Source of the DNA: Streptomyces tubercidicus
Lineage (GTDB): Bacteria > Actinomycetota > Actinomycetes > Streptomycetales > Streptomycetaceae
Direction: 5' to 3'
Length of the DNA: 64,000 bases
Assembly: GCF_027497495.1 (NCBI RefSeq)
Contig: NZ_CP114205.1
Location: 6,200,001-6,264,000, forward strand
The position numbers and the translations under genes are program-made. The notes beneath the pieces are model-generated. The model was not told the DNA's origin. It saw only the letters and a list, made by a program, of their open reading frames with translations, and did no database searches. This document shows positions 56,265 through 64,000 of the stretch, piece by piece. Every line of letters starts with the position of its first letter. The first letter of the stretch is position 1.

Positions 56265-57149
56265 TCAGTTGCCGTGCTTCTCCAGGGCGTCGCGCACCAC
56301 GTCGGGCTTGTTGGTGATGATCCCGTCGACGCCCAGACCGGCGACCTTCACCGCGACCGCCGGATCGTCGACGGTCCAGGTGTACAGGTCCAGCGCCCGG
56401 CGGTGCGGGCCCCGCAGACCGTGTACGGCGGCGACGTACTCCCTGGTGACCGCCGTGTGGACGGGGTTGATCTGGTCGCAGTACTTGGCGAACTTCGGGA
56501 GGTCGGCGACCGACGGATTGCCGAGGAAGCCCGTCTTCACGTCCGACCGGAGGTTGTGCACGGTCTTGATGGCGTCGGCGTTGAAGCTCTGGATGATCAG
56601 GCGCTTCTTCACGTGCTCCTTGCCCAGCCAGCCGGCGCGGCGCAGCTCCGTGAGGGTCTGCAGCTCGATGCCCGGGTAGAGCTCCGGCGACTTGAGCTCC
56701 ATCAGGAGGCTCTGGTCGTTGTGCTCGACCTCGTCCATGTAGTCCTCAAGGGTCGGCACCCGCTCCCCCCGGAACTTCGGCCCGAACCAGCTGCCCGCGT
56801 CCAGTTTCTCGATCTCGTCGAGTGTGAAGTCCGAGACGTTCCACGGGGAGCGCCCGGGGAAGACCTGCTCGACGTTCGTCGTCCGGGCGAGCGAGTTGTC
56901 ATGGAGGATGACCAGCTCGCCGTCCTTGGTGCGCTGTACGTCGTTCTCGACCCACTCGAATCCGAGCCGGTCGGCCGCGTCGATCGCGGCGAGGGTGTTC
57001 TCGGGCGCGATGGACGAGGCGCCGCGGTGGGCGACCGTCAGCGGTGTGTGTCCGGCCGGCGCGGCCTGGGCGGCGGTCGGGGAGAGGACGAGCGTGGACA
57101 GACCCATGAGCGCACCGGCGACAACGGTGGCGACGGGGCGAATACGCAT
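56265..57149 (-). CDS. glpQ: secreted glycerophosphodiester phosphodiesterase
   Basis: This 294-aa exported enzyme hydrolyses glycerophosphodiesters to glycerol-3-phosphate. A signal peptide spans residues 1-29 (RIRPVATVVAGALMGLSTLVL, cleavage after AAQA). The catalytic pair of motifs is AHRGASSIAPENTLAA near 40-55 and WVENDVQRTKDGELVILHD near 66-84; YTWTVDDP lies near 258. It is probably the counterpart of one of the two phosphate-regulated GlpQ enzymes of S. coelicolor. GAGGAG precedes the ATG and four 10-bp repeats resembling PHO-box units lie directly upstream. Confidence 0.92.
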   Translation of the reverse strand: MRIRPVATVVAGALMGLSTLVLSPTAAQAAPAGHTPLTVAHRGASSIAPENTLAAIDAADRLGFEWVENDVQRTKDGELVILHDNSLARTTNVEQVFPGRSPWNVSDFTLDEIEKLDAGSWFGPKFRGERVPTLEDYMDEVEHNDQSLLMELKSPELYPGIELQTLTELRRAGWLGKEHVKKRLIIQSFNADAIKTVHNLRSDVKTGFLGNPSVADLPKFAKYCDQINPVHTAVTREYVAAVHGLRGPHRRALDLYTWTVDDPAVAVKVAGLGVDGIITNKPDVVRDALEKHGN

Positions 57150-57160
57150 ACGGGCTCCTC

Positions 57161-57200
57161 GTGACGTCGTGGACGTGAGCTGACGTGAAGTGACGTGAAC
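57161..57200 (-). promoter_or_regulatory. four 10-bp direct repeats, possible PHO box of glpQ
   Basis: Four consecutive decamers on the plus strand (GTGACGTCGT, GGACGTGAGC, TGACGTGAAG, TGACGTGAAC) read on the minus strand as TTCACGTCA-like units, close to the GTTCACC core bound by PhoP. PhoP units are normally 11 bp apart, here 10. The block ends 12 bp before the start codon. Confidence 0.55.
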
Positions 57201-57747
57201 CGGTTCGGACGGACAGAGGCTCGCAGCCGGGCCGTAGCGGGAGGCATTCGTGTGGTGTCCGGGGCCTGAACGAGACGTGGCCGGTGTTCCGTTCTGGAGC
57301 GTCGCGCAGTTGCAGGATGCCCGGATCAGCCCTGCTACAGACGTACGCTCCGCCGCCGTCCAACTTGCCGGAGGCACGGCATCCGCGCATCTTGGCCGAT
57401 GATGCGTCACCCCTCGTGTGTCTGACCGGTTTTGGTCGTGCACCTGGCGGAGTGGCCGTCCGGGACGGCCGGTTCCGGGCACGGGCGGGCCGCGCTCACG
57501 GACCGCCCTCCGGCGGGAGCGGGGAGCTGCCGGCACGCGGGGCATGTCGTCCGGGGCATCCCGCGTCGCCCTCGCCCCGCGGTGTTCCCTGGCTGTCGGG
57601 CAGTGCGACCCCAGCCCACGCGTGCCACCCACCCGCGGTCGCCCCCGGCCCGCCGCGCCGCGGTGCCCGCCGTCCGCCCCGGCCGAGGGCCCCGATCAAT
57701 AGTCGCCACCGCGTTAAAACCGCAGGTCGGAGCATTGGCCGCATCGA
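57201..57747. other. intergenic region between glpQ and uvrB
   Basis: No gene is supported in either direction. The open frames present are Arg/Pro-rich without recognisable family features. No clear hairpin or operator is visible before the uvrB promoter. Confidence 0.5.
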
Positions 57748-57770
57748 TTGTCAGTGCTGGGTCGTACGGT
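57748..57770 (+). promoter_or_regulatory. DNA-damage-type promoter of uvrB
   Basis: TTGTCAGTG (57748-57756), 8 nt, then TACGGT (57765-57770) exactly matches TTGTCAGTG-N8-TANNNT. The uvrB ATG follows 7 nt later without a Shine-Dalgarno, giving a leaderless mRNA. Confidence 0.88.
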
Positions 57771-57777
57771 GGATCCC

Positions 57778-59910
57778 ATGCGGCCCGTATCGAAGATCGA
57801 ACGCACGGTGGCGCCTTTCGAGGTCGTCAGCCCTTACCAGCCCAATGGCGACCAGCCGGCGGCCATCGCCGAGCTGGAGCGGCGCATCCGCGGGGGTGAA
57901 AAGGATGTCGTCCTGCTGGGTGCGACCGGCACCGGCAAGTCGGCGACCACCGCGTGGATGATCGAGAAGCTGCAGCGCCCGACACTCGTGATGGCGCCCA
58001 ACAAGACCCTCGCGGCCCAGCTCGCCAACGAATTCCGCGAGCTGTTGCCGAACAACGCCGTCGAGTACTTCGTCTCCTACTACGACTACTACCAGCCCGA
58101 GGCGTACGTCCCGCAGTCCGATACGTACATCGAGAAGGACTCCTCCATCAACGAGGAGGTGGAACGGCTGCGCCACTCCGCGACGAATTCCCTGCTCACC
58201 CGGCGTGACGTCGTCGTGGTCGCCTCGGTGTCCTGCATCTACGGCCTGGGCACCCCGCAGGAGTACGTCGACCGGATGGTCCCGCTCAAGGTCGGCGACG
58301 AGATCGACCGCGACCAGTTGCTGCGCCGCTTCGTCGACATCCAGTACACCCGCAACGACGTGGCCTTCACCCGCGGCACCTTCCGGGTGCGCGGCGACAC
58401 CATTGAGATCTTCCCGGTCTATGAAGAGCTGGCCGTGCGGATCGAGATGTTCGGCGACGAGATCGAGGCGCTGTCCACCCTGCACCCGCTCACCGGCGAG
58501 GTGATCAGCGACGACCGGGAGCTGTACATCTTCCCGGCCAGCCACTACATCGCGGGCCCCGAGCGCATGGAGAAGGCCATCGCGGGGATCGAGGCCGAGC
58601 TGGCGGACAGCCTCGCCACGATGGAGAAGCAGAGCAAGCATCTGGAGGCCCAGCGGCTGCGGATGCGCACCACGTACGACATCGAGATGATGCGGCAGAT
58701 CGGCTCCTGCTCGGGCATCGAGAACTATTCGATGCACATGGACGGCCGCGAGCCCGGCTCCGCGCCCAACACCCTCATCGACTACTTCCCGGACGACTTC
58801 CTCCTGGTCATCGACGAGTCGCATGTCACCGTGCCGCAGATCGGCGCCATGTACGAGGGCGACGCCTCGCGTAAGCGGACCCTGGTCGAGCACGGCTTCC
58901 GGCTGCCGTCCGCCCTCGACAACCGGCCGCTGAAGTGGGAAGAGTTCCTGGAGCGCATCGGCCAGACCGTCTATCTGTCCGCGACCCCGGGCCCGTACGA
59001 GCTCGCCCGCGGCGACGGCTTCGTGGAGCAGATCATCCGCCCGACCGGCCTGGTCGACCCGGAGGTGGTGGTCAAGCCCACCGACGGTCAGATCGACGAC
59101 CTGGTGCACGAGATCCGTACGCGCACGGACAAGGATGAGCGCGTCCTGGTCACCACCCTCACCAAGAAGATGGCCGAGGACCTCACGGACTACTTCCTGG
59201 AGCTCGGCATCCAGGTCCGCTATCTGCACAGCGATGTGGACACCCTGCGCCGGGTGGAGCTGCTGCGGGAGCTGCGATCGGGTGAGTACGACGTCCTGGT
59301 GGGCATCAACCTGCTGCGGGAGGGCCTCGACCTCCCCGAGGTCTCGCTGGTGGCCATTCTGGACGCCGACAAGGAAGGCTTCCTGCGGTCCGGTTCGGCG
59401 CTCATCCAGACCATCGGACGTGCGGCGCGCAACGTCTCCGGACAGGTGCACATGTACGCCGACAAGGTCACCCCGGCGATGGAGAAGGCCATCGAGGAGA
59501 CCAACCGCCGCCGGGAGAAGCAGCTGGCGTACAACAAGGAGAACGGCATCGACCCGCAGCCGCTCCGTAAGAAGATCGGCGACATCGTCGCCACCCTGGC
59601 CCGGGAGGAGATCGACACCCAGGAACTGCTGGGCACGGGCTACCGCAAAACGTCCGAGGCCAAGGACGCCAAGGGCAAGGCACCGGTCCCGGCGCTCGGT
59701 GCCAAGGGCGCGAAGGGCAAGGGCGGCAAGGCCGGCGCGGAGCTGACGGACCGTCCCGCCGCCGAACTGGCCGCGCTCATCGAGGAGATGACGGAGCGAA
59801 TGCGCGCCGCCGCGGCGGAGCTGCAGTTCGAGGTCGCCGCCCGGCTGCGCGACGAGGTGGGTGAACTGAAGAAGGAGCTGCGGCAAATGAGGGAGGCCGG
59901 GGTGAAGTAA
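57778..59910 (+). CDS. uvrB: excinuclease ABC subunit B
   Basis: This 710-aa central helicase-like subunit of nucleotide excision repair is loaded by UvrA and nicks DNA with UvrC. Walker [12 protein letters not shown] is near 45, the damage-clamping beta-hairpin [20 protein letters not shown] near 101-120, DESHVTVPQ near 343, and the helicase end [15 protein letters not shown] near 550. The C-terminal UVR domain is at about 664-700. A 30-residue Lys/Gly/Ala stretch before it ([20 protein letters not shown]) is an actinobacterial linker. The ATG at 57778 is set by the damage promoter 7 nt upstream. Confidence 0.97.
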   Translation: MRPVSKIERTVAPFEVVSPYQPNGDQPAAIAELERRIRGGEKDVVLLGATGTGKSATTAWMIEKLQRPTLVMAPNKTLAAQLANEFRELLPNNAVEYFVSYYDYYQPEAYVPQSDTYIEKDSSINEEVERLRHSATNSLLTRRDVVVVASVSCIYGLGTPQEYVDRMVPLKVGDEIDRDQLLRRFVDIQYTRNDVAFTRGTFRVRGDTIEIFPVYEELAVRIEMFGDEIEALSTLHPLTGEVISDDRELYIFPASHYIAGPERMEKAIAGIEAELADSLATMEKQSKHLEAQRLRMRTTYDIEMMRQIGSCSGIENYSMHMDGREPGSAPNTLIDYFPDDFLLVIDESHVTVPQIGAMYEGDASRKRTLVEHGFRLPSALDNRPLKWEEFLERIGQTVYLSATPGPYELARGDGFVEQIIRPTGLVDPEVVVKPTDGQIDDLVHEIRTRTDKDERVLVTTLTKKMAEDLTDYFLELGIQVRYLHSDVDTLRRVELLRELRSGEYDVLVGINLLREGLDLPEVSLVAILDADKEGFLRSGSALIQTIGRAARNVSGQVHMYADKVTPAMEKAIEETNRRREKQLAYNKENGIDPQPLRKKIGDIVATLAREEIDTQELLGTGYRKTSEAKDAKGKAPVPALGAKGAKGKGGKAGAELTDRPAAELAALIEEMTERMRAAAAELQFEVAARLRDEVGELKKELRQMREAGVK

Positions 59911-59955
59911 GACGTCCGGCGGGCGCTGAGGGGGAAGTCCGGGGACCGTACGCCG

Positions 59956-59988
59956 CCGGCCGGTCCGGGTGCGGCCCGCACCGGCCGG
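59956..59988 (+). terminator. hairpin after uvrB
   Basis: Arms CCGGCCGGT / ACCGGCCGG with a 15-nt partly self-pairing loop lie 45 bp past the uvrB stop. Confidence 0.5.
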
Positions 59989-60149
59989 TTGCGGGCATCG
60001 CCGCACGTGAGCGCGGTGTGCTCAGCGGACCGGTGTGTTGCAGAAGCGCCACAAAACGCGGGCCTTGTGCGCCCCCGGCCCGCCGCCGTGCATAGGGTCG
60101 AAGGGCCGCCGGAAGCCGGGCGGGGACAGTACGAGAGAGGGGACGGCGC

Positions 60150-60728
60150 GTGTCGGTCAATTTGTCCAAGGGCCAGGGCATCAGCCTGCAGAAGTCCGAC
60201 GGAGGAGCCCTGACCGCGGTGCGGATGGGGCTGGGATGGCGCTCGGCGCCGCGCCGTGGCCTGTTCGGGCGGCGGACCAGCGAAATCGACCTGGATGCCT
60301 CGGCGGTGCTGTTCGCCGAGAAGAAGCCGATAGACGTCGTCTTCTTCCAGCACCTGGTCAGCGATGACGGTGCCGTCCGGCACACCGGCGACAACCTGGT
60401 CGGCGGCGCGGGCCAGGGTGGCGACGACGAGGCGATCCTGGTCGACCTGGCGCGGCTGCCGGTGCACATCGACCAGATCGTGTTCACCGTCAACTCCTTC
60501 ACCGGCCAGACCTTCGCCGAGGTGCAGGACGCCTTCTGCCGCCTGGTGGACGAGACCACTGGCCAGGAGCTGGCCCGTTACACCCTCACGGGCGGTGGCG
60601 ACTACACCGCACAGGTCATGTCCAAGGTGCACCGCACGGCCAACGGCTGGCAGATGACCGCCATCGGTGAGCCCTCCGTCGGCCGCACCTTCCAGGACCT
60701 CGTGCCGGCGATCCTGCCGCACCTGTAG
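60150..60728 (+). CDS. terD: TerD-family stress/tellurite resistance protein
   Basis: This 192-aa cytoplasmic protein has the beta-sandwich TerD fold. It starts VNLSKGQGISLQKSDG and contains both calcium-binding signatures: EIDLDASAVLF near 46-56, and HTGDNLVGGAGQGGDDEAILVDL near 77-99. Such proteins are linked to tellurite, stress and development responses in Streptomyces and are thought to act in membrane-associated complexes with TerC. The GTG start is preceded by AGAGAGG. It leads a ter block with the 708-aa gene and terC. Confidence 0.93.
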   Translation: MSVNLSKGQGISLQKSDGGALTAVRMGLGWRSAPRRGLFGRRTSEIDLDASAVLFAEKKPIDVVFFQHLVSDDGAVRHTGDNLVGGAGQGGDDEAILVDLARLPVHIDQIVFTVNSFTGQTFAEVQDAFCRLVDETTGQELARYTLTGGGDYTAQVMSKVHRTANGWQMTAIGEPSVGRTFQDLVPAILPHL

Positions 60729-60832
60729 CCACCACCGTCGCGGCAGCGCGCACCGGGCCGCGCCGCCGCCGCTCCGGGCCGCGGCCCGGCGTCCGGCCCG
60801 GGGAAACTCCACCACTACCAGGGGGAACAACG

Positions 60833-62959
60833 ATGACGGCCGAGCTGGTCCGGGGGCAGAACCATCCGCTGGACCGGACGCGGGTGGAGATCCGGGTCGC
60901 GGCGGGCGGTCCCGTCGTGGCCGGGGTCACCCTCGGCGATGAGCAGGGACGACTCTCCGGCGCCGAGGCGGTGGCCCACCCCGGCGCGCCCCGCCGTACC
61001 GGCATCGAGGTTCCCCGCCAGGCGGCCGCCGAACACCGCATCGCGGTGGATCTCGACGCGCTGCCCGGCGCCGTCCACCGGGTGAGCGTGCTGCTGGCGC
61101 TGCCCAGCGGGATCGGTGGGCTGACCGCCTTCGGTGCCGCCGCCGCGCCCGCCGTCACGGTCACCGGCCTCGACGGGACCGGCCTCGTCCGCTACACGAT
61201 CACCGGGCTGGGCGCCGAGTCCGCCGTCGTCGCCGTCGAGCTCTACCGCAGGCAGGACGCCTGGAAGGTGCGCGCCGTCGGCCAGGGCTACGCGGACGGC
61301 CTCCCGGCGATGCTGCGTGACCAGGGCCTGGCGCAGGCGGCGGAGCTGGCCGCGGAGATCGAGGAAGCGGTCGGCCTGGGTCAGGCCCGTGCGGTCCCCG
61401 CGCCCGCTCCCATGACGGCCGGCCGGGCCGAACGACCCGGCACCGGCCCGGCCACCGCGCCCGCCCAGGACCGGCCGTCTCCCGCGCCCACGACGGCAGC
61501 TGACGGCCCGGCAGGTTCCGGGGCCGGGACTGGACCCGGAGCCGGGGCGGGGGCCGCAGCCGTAGCAGAGCCCGCATCCGGCCCCGGCACCGGAGCCGGC
61601 GCAAAGGCCGCCACCACCAAGGGCGGAGACCTGCCGCCGTCCCCGGCAGACGGCGGCCCCATCGACTACCAGCACCCCCGACGCCGCAGCACCCCAGCCC
61701 CATCCGCCGCCCCAGCCCCGTCAGCCTCCTCCGCCTCGCCGCCCACCCCGTCCCCCTCCACCCCGGACGGCCCCCCGCTCCCGGTAGCCGGTGACGCCGC
61801 CGGCTGGAGCATGGACGAACGCCTCTACAACCAGGTCTGGGGCATGTTCGAGGATCTGGCGCGCTCGGTCGCCGCCTACCGCAGCGCCGCCGACTTCGCC
61901 GAGTCCCGCCTGGAGCAGGAGCTGGACCGGGCCCTTGCCGATCCGCGTAACCGCCTCGGCACGGCGGGCGAGGCCGCCCGCGCCACCGCTCGCGACAAGC
62001 ACGCCACCCTCGTCACCCAGGCCCGCGCCGCTCTCGACCGCGACCTCGCGCAGCTCATGGCCGAGTCGGAGGTCGTGGAACCCGCGCTGCCGCCCGCCTT
62101 CGCCCGCTGGGACAACCCCGTATGGCAGGGCTATCACGTCCCGCAGGAGCGTCCGATGGCGCTGCGCCTGGGCGATCTGCACCTCCCGGAGGTCCTGGAC
62201 CTGCGCATCCCCATGCTCGTGCGGCTCCCGTTGGAGCGCGGGCTGTGGATCGACAGCGGGCCCGATTCCTACGGCCGCGGCGGCCCCGGCCCGGAGCGCG
62301 ACATCGGCCGGCGGGAGCTGGCCGGGGCGCTCACGGACGGGCCGCCCGATGAGGCCGAGCTGCGCCGCCTGGCCATGGAGTCGGCCGTCGCGATCGCCGC
62401 CCGGCTGCTCGCCATCCACCCCGCCGGTGAGTTCGCGGTCCAGGTCATCGACCCGGGCGGGACCGCCGCGCCCGCGCTGGCGCCCCTGGTGGAGAGCGGT
62501 GCGATGCCCGCCTACCCGCTACCCGGCGCCAAGGGCGTGGCGGCCGTACTGGAGGAGCTGACCCGGCGGGTGGAACTCGTCCGGATGGCCGTGCGCCATC
62601 GCGCCGCGGACGCCCTGCCGGCGGATCTCGACACCGCCGAGCAGCTGCTGATCGTGCATGACTTCCCGCACGGCTTCGATGACCGTGCCCTCACCCGGCT
62701 CCGCTATCTGGCCGACGAGGGGCCGGCCGTCGGGGTGCATCTGATGCTGGTCGCCAACCGCGCCCAGAGCCGCGAGTACGGGCCGGTGCTGGACCCGCTG
62801 TGGCGCTCCCTGCTGCGGCTCACTCCGGTGCCCGACGCGCATCTCGCCGATCCCTGGGTCGGCCATGCCTGGACGTACGAGCCCCCGCTCGCCCCACAGG
62901 GCAGTCAGGTGGTGCGTCAGGTACTGGGCCGGCTCGCGGAAGCCCGACGGGCCGCCTGA
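60833..62959 (+). CDS. TerD-domain protein with degenerate FtsK/HerA-like C-terminal region
   Basis: This 708-aa protein has an N-terminal TerD-like domain (about 1-170; VRYTITGLGAESAVVAVELYRRQDAWKVRAVGQGYADGL) without the Asp-rich calcium motifs. A Pro/Ala/Thr-rich linker (185-320) follows, then a helical, C-terminal region (325-708). The latter has FtsK/HerA-like landmarks (PEVLDLRIPMLVRLPLERGLWI near 454, QLLIVHDFPHGFDD near 605, GVHLMLVANRAQS near 632) but no GKS/T P-loop. It probably serves as a scaffold for TerD/TerC assemblies rather than an active ATPase. It starts 104 nt after terD. Confidence 0.8.
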   Translation: MTAELVRGQNHPLDRTRVEIRVAAGGPVVAGVTLGDEQGRLSGAEAVAHPGAPRRTGIEVPRQAAAEHRIAVDLDALPGAVHRVSVLLALPSGIGGLTAFGAAAAPAVTVTGLDGTGLVRYTITGLGAESAVVAVELYRRQDAWKVRAVGQGYADGLPAMLRDQGLAQAAELAAEIEEAVGLGQARAVPAPAPMTAGRAERPGTGPATAPAQDRPSPAPTTAADGPAGSGAGTGPGAGAGAAAVAEPASGPGTGAGAKAATTKGGDLPPSPADGGPIDYQHPRRRSTPAPSAAPAPSASSASPPTPSPSTPDGPPLPVAGDAAGWSMDERLYNQVWGMFEDLARSVAAYRSAADFAESRLEQELDRALADPRNRLGTAGEAARATARDKHATLVTQARAALDRDLAQLMAESEVVEPALPPAFARWDNPVWQGYHVPQERPMALRLGDLHLPEVLDLRIPMLVRLPLERGLWIDSGPDSYGRGGPGPERDIGRRELAGALTDGPPDEAELRRLAMESAVAIAARLLAIHPAGEFAVQVIDPGGTAAPALAPLVESGAMPAYPLPGAKGVAAVLEELTRRVELVRMAVRHRAADALPADLDTAEQLLIVHDFPHGFDDRALTRLRYLADEGPAVGVHLMLVANRAQSREYGPVLDPLWRSLLRLTPVPDAHLADPWVGHAWTYEPPLAPQGSQVVRQVLGRLAEARRAA

Positions 62960-62962
62960 CCA

Positions 62963-63012
62963 GCGACTTTACCTTTTTCTTTACTATTCATTGGTCTTCC
63001 TTTACGCTTCTT
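62963..63012 (+). other. T-rich stretch before the terC leader
   Basis: About 50 bp with well under half G+C, in a chromosome above 70 percent, almost all pyrimidine (ACTTTACCTTTTTCTTTACT and similar). It contains TACTAT and may hold the terC promoter or act as the terminator tail of the preceding gene. Confidence 0.5.
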
Positions 63013-63013
63013 T

Positions 63014-63132
63014 GTGCGGAGGGGAGTATTCCCGCTACGACGTACCCGTCATCACGGATTGAGAGTGTGACGAGATCCCGGGGCGTCGGCCCCGTCCCCC
63101 TCGGGCGGACGGGGCGGAAGAGACCTCCGGCA
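63014..63132 (+). ncRNA. yybP-ykoY-type (manganese) riboswitch of terC
   Basis: The leader carries the hallmarks of the yybP-ykoY family: GGAGGGGAGTA at the 5' side (63018-63028), a CGTCATCAC segment, a long GC stem (CCCCGTCC / GGACGGGG) and the closing AGACCTCCGGC (63121-63131), with GGAGG pairing CCTCC to form P1. This family senses Mn2+ and commonly controls terC-like genes, exactly the gene that follows. The 3' P1 strand CCTCCGGCA is also a perfect complement of the terC ribosome-binding region TGCCGGAGG (63162-63170), predicting control of translation. Confidence 0.85.
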
Positions 63133-63174
63133 GCGACGACGCTGTGAGTGCCGTACGACTTTGCCGGAGGAGCA

Positions 63175-64000
63175 GTGGACGTTTCCCTGAACCTGTGGGT
63201 CCTGACCATCCTTGGTCTCTGCGCCCTGATCGCCGTCGATTTCTTCATCGGCGGCCGCAAACCACACGAGGTCTCCCTCAAGGAGGCCGGAATCTGGACC
63301 GGTGTCTGGATCGCCCTGGCCGCGCTGTTCGGCCTCGGGCTGCTGCTGTTCGGCGGCGCCACACCGGCCGGTGAGTTCTTCGCCGGTTTCATCACCGAGA
63401 AGTCCCTGAGCGTCGACAACCTCTTCGTCTTCGTGCTGATCATGGCGAAGTTCGCGGTCCCGGCGGTCTACCAGCAGCGGGTGCTGATGGTGGGTGTGCT
63501 GATCGCGCTGGTGCTGCGGGCCGGCTTCATCGGTGCGGGCGCCGCGATCATCGCCAACTTCTCCTGGATCTTCTACCTCTTCGGCGCGTTCCTCATCTGG
63601 ACCGCGTGGAAGCTCATCAAGGAGGCCCGCGCCGAGGAGCAGGACGAGGAGTTCGAGGAGAACCGCTTCCTGAAGATGGTCGAGAAGCGCTTCCCGTCGA
63701 CCGACCAGTACCACGGCACCAAGCTGTTCATCGTCGAGAACGGCAAGCGGCTGATGACGCCGATGCTGATCGTCATGCTGGCGATCGGTACCACCGACGT
63801 CCTCTTCGCCCTGGACTCCATCCCGGCGATCTTCGGCCTCACCCAGGACCCGTACATCGTCTTCACCGCCAACGCCTTCGCCCTGATGGGTCTGCGGCAG
63901 CTGTACTTCCTGATCGGCGGCCTGCTCAAGAAGCTGGTCCACCTCTCGTACGGCCTGTCGGTCATCCTGGGCTTCATCGGCGTGAAGCTGGTGCTGCACG
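63175..64000 (+). CDS. terC: TerC-family membrane protein (partial, runs off the window)
   Basis: The first 275 residues are present, with at least seven membrane spans and conserved TerC acidic residues: LIAVDFFIGGRK near 17-28, EKSLSVDNLFVFVLIM near 75-90, and GTTDVLFALDSIPAIFGL near 200-217. These Asp/Glu residues lie in membrane helices and are thought to conduct or sense metal ions; several TerC relatives export Mn2+. The GTG start follows GGAGGAGCA. Translation appears controlled by the upstream riboswitch. Together with TerD and the 708-aa protein it forms a ter stress block. The 3' end is outside the window. Confidence 0.93.
   Translation, partial: MDVSLNLWVLTILGLCALIAVDFFIGGRKPHEVSLKEAGIWTGVWIALAALFGLGLLLFGGATPAGEFFAGFITEKSLSVDNLFVFVLIMAKFAVPAVYQQRVLMVGVLIALVLRAGFIGAGAAIIANFSWIFYLFGAFLIWTAWKLIKEARAEEQDEEFEENRFLKMVEKRFPSTDQYHGTKLFIVENGKRLMTPMLIVMLAIGTTDVLFALDSIPAIFGLTQDPYIVFTANAFALMGLRQLYFLIGGLLKKLVHLSYGLSVILGFIGVKLVLH

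Noticed and set aside
57407-57709. Small minus-strand frame between glpQ and uvrB.
   Set aside because: Arg/Thr/Pro-rich without start signals; no recognisable domain.

Overview
The window is high-GC actinobacterial chromosome, almost certainly Streptomyces. The evidence is a GC content above 70 percent with G/C-ending codons, an ANTAR response regulator, a desferrioxamine-type desAB pair, very rare TTA codons, and a pyk / pdtaR / liv / polA / rpsA / coaE / uvrB / ter gene order that resembles the S. coelicolor core (recalled, not searched).

Region by region: (1) 1-2.8 kb is a Rieske oxygenase operon (PDR/VanB reductase, a 75-aa HTH-like protein, the Rieske oxygenase) facing a MarR regulator. 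(2) 2.9-9.3 kb carries pepN, then an iron-box-controlled desA-desB pair without desC/desD, then a SIMPL protein. (3) 9.4-12.7 kb has pyk, a HTH-LAGLIDADG endonuclease gene beside an unusual tRNA-Leu(CAA), and pdtaR. (4) 12.7-18.5 kb is a leftward branched-chain amino-acid ABC operon, livKHMGF. (5) 19-24.8 kb has a hotdog thioesterase, an FdhF/YdeP-type molybdopterin enzyme and polA. (6) 25-33.6 kb has a rhomboid-like protein overlapping DUF4184, a secreted lytic transglycosylase, a 44-aa membrane peptide, DUF3068, hrpB and a methyltransferase. (7) 33.7-38.3 kb is rpsA, a PAC2 protein, coaE and a cupin. (8) 38.3-48.7 kb has a TPR protein, DUF6343, a UvrD-like helicase with a TTA codon, and a translationally coupled SNF2-helicase / SWIM / helicase-associated trio. 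(9) 48.7-57.2 kb has an FAD oxidoreductase with a TTA codon, a quinone oxidoreductase, an IclR regulator, a small protein with a C-terminal RHIM-like amyloid motif, a P-loop-less uridine-kinase-like protein, a PemK-like protein, DUF1697, ogt and a glycerophosphodiesterase. (10) 57.7-64 kb has uvrB and a ter block (TerD, a TerD-derived 708-aa protein, and TerC behind a yybP-ykoY-type riboswitch), cut by the window end.

Three regulatory themes stand out. First, exact copies of the actinobacterial DNA-damage promoter TTGTCAGTG-N8-TANNNT (RecA-NDp/PafBC type) sit 6-7 nt before the start codons of ogt and uvrB, with a one-base variant before polA. Two more exact copies are orphans that point into antisense of hrpB and of the kinase-like gene. 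Second, three genes contain the rare TTA codon, implying bldA-dependent translation. Third, the terC leader has a Mn2+-riboswitch-like fold whose 3' closing strand is exactly complementary to the ribosome-binding site.

The best candidates for undescribed biology are the RHIM-like amyloid protein, the orphan damage promoters, and the SNF2-SWIM-helicase-associated trio beside a bldA-dependent helicase.
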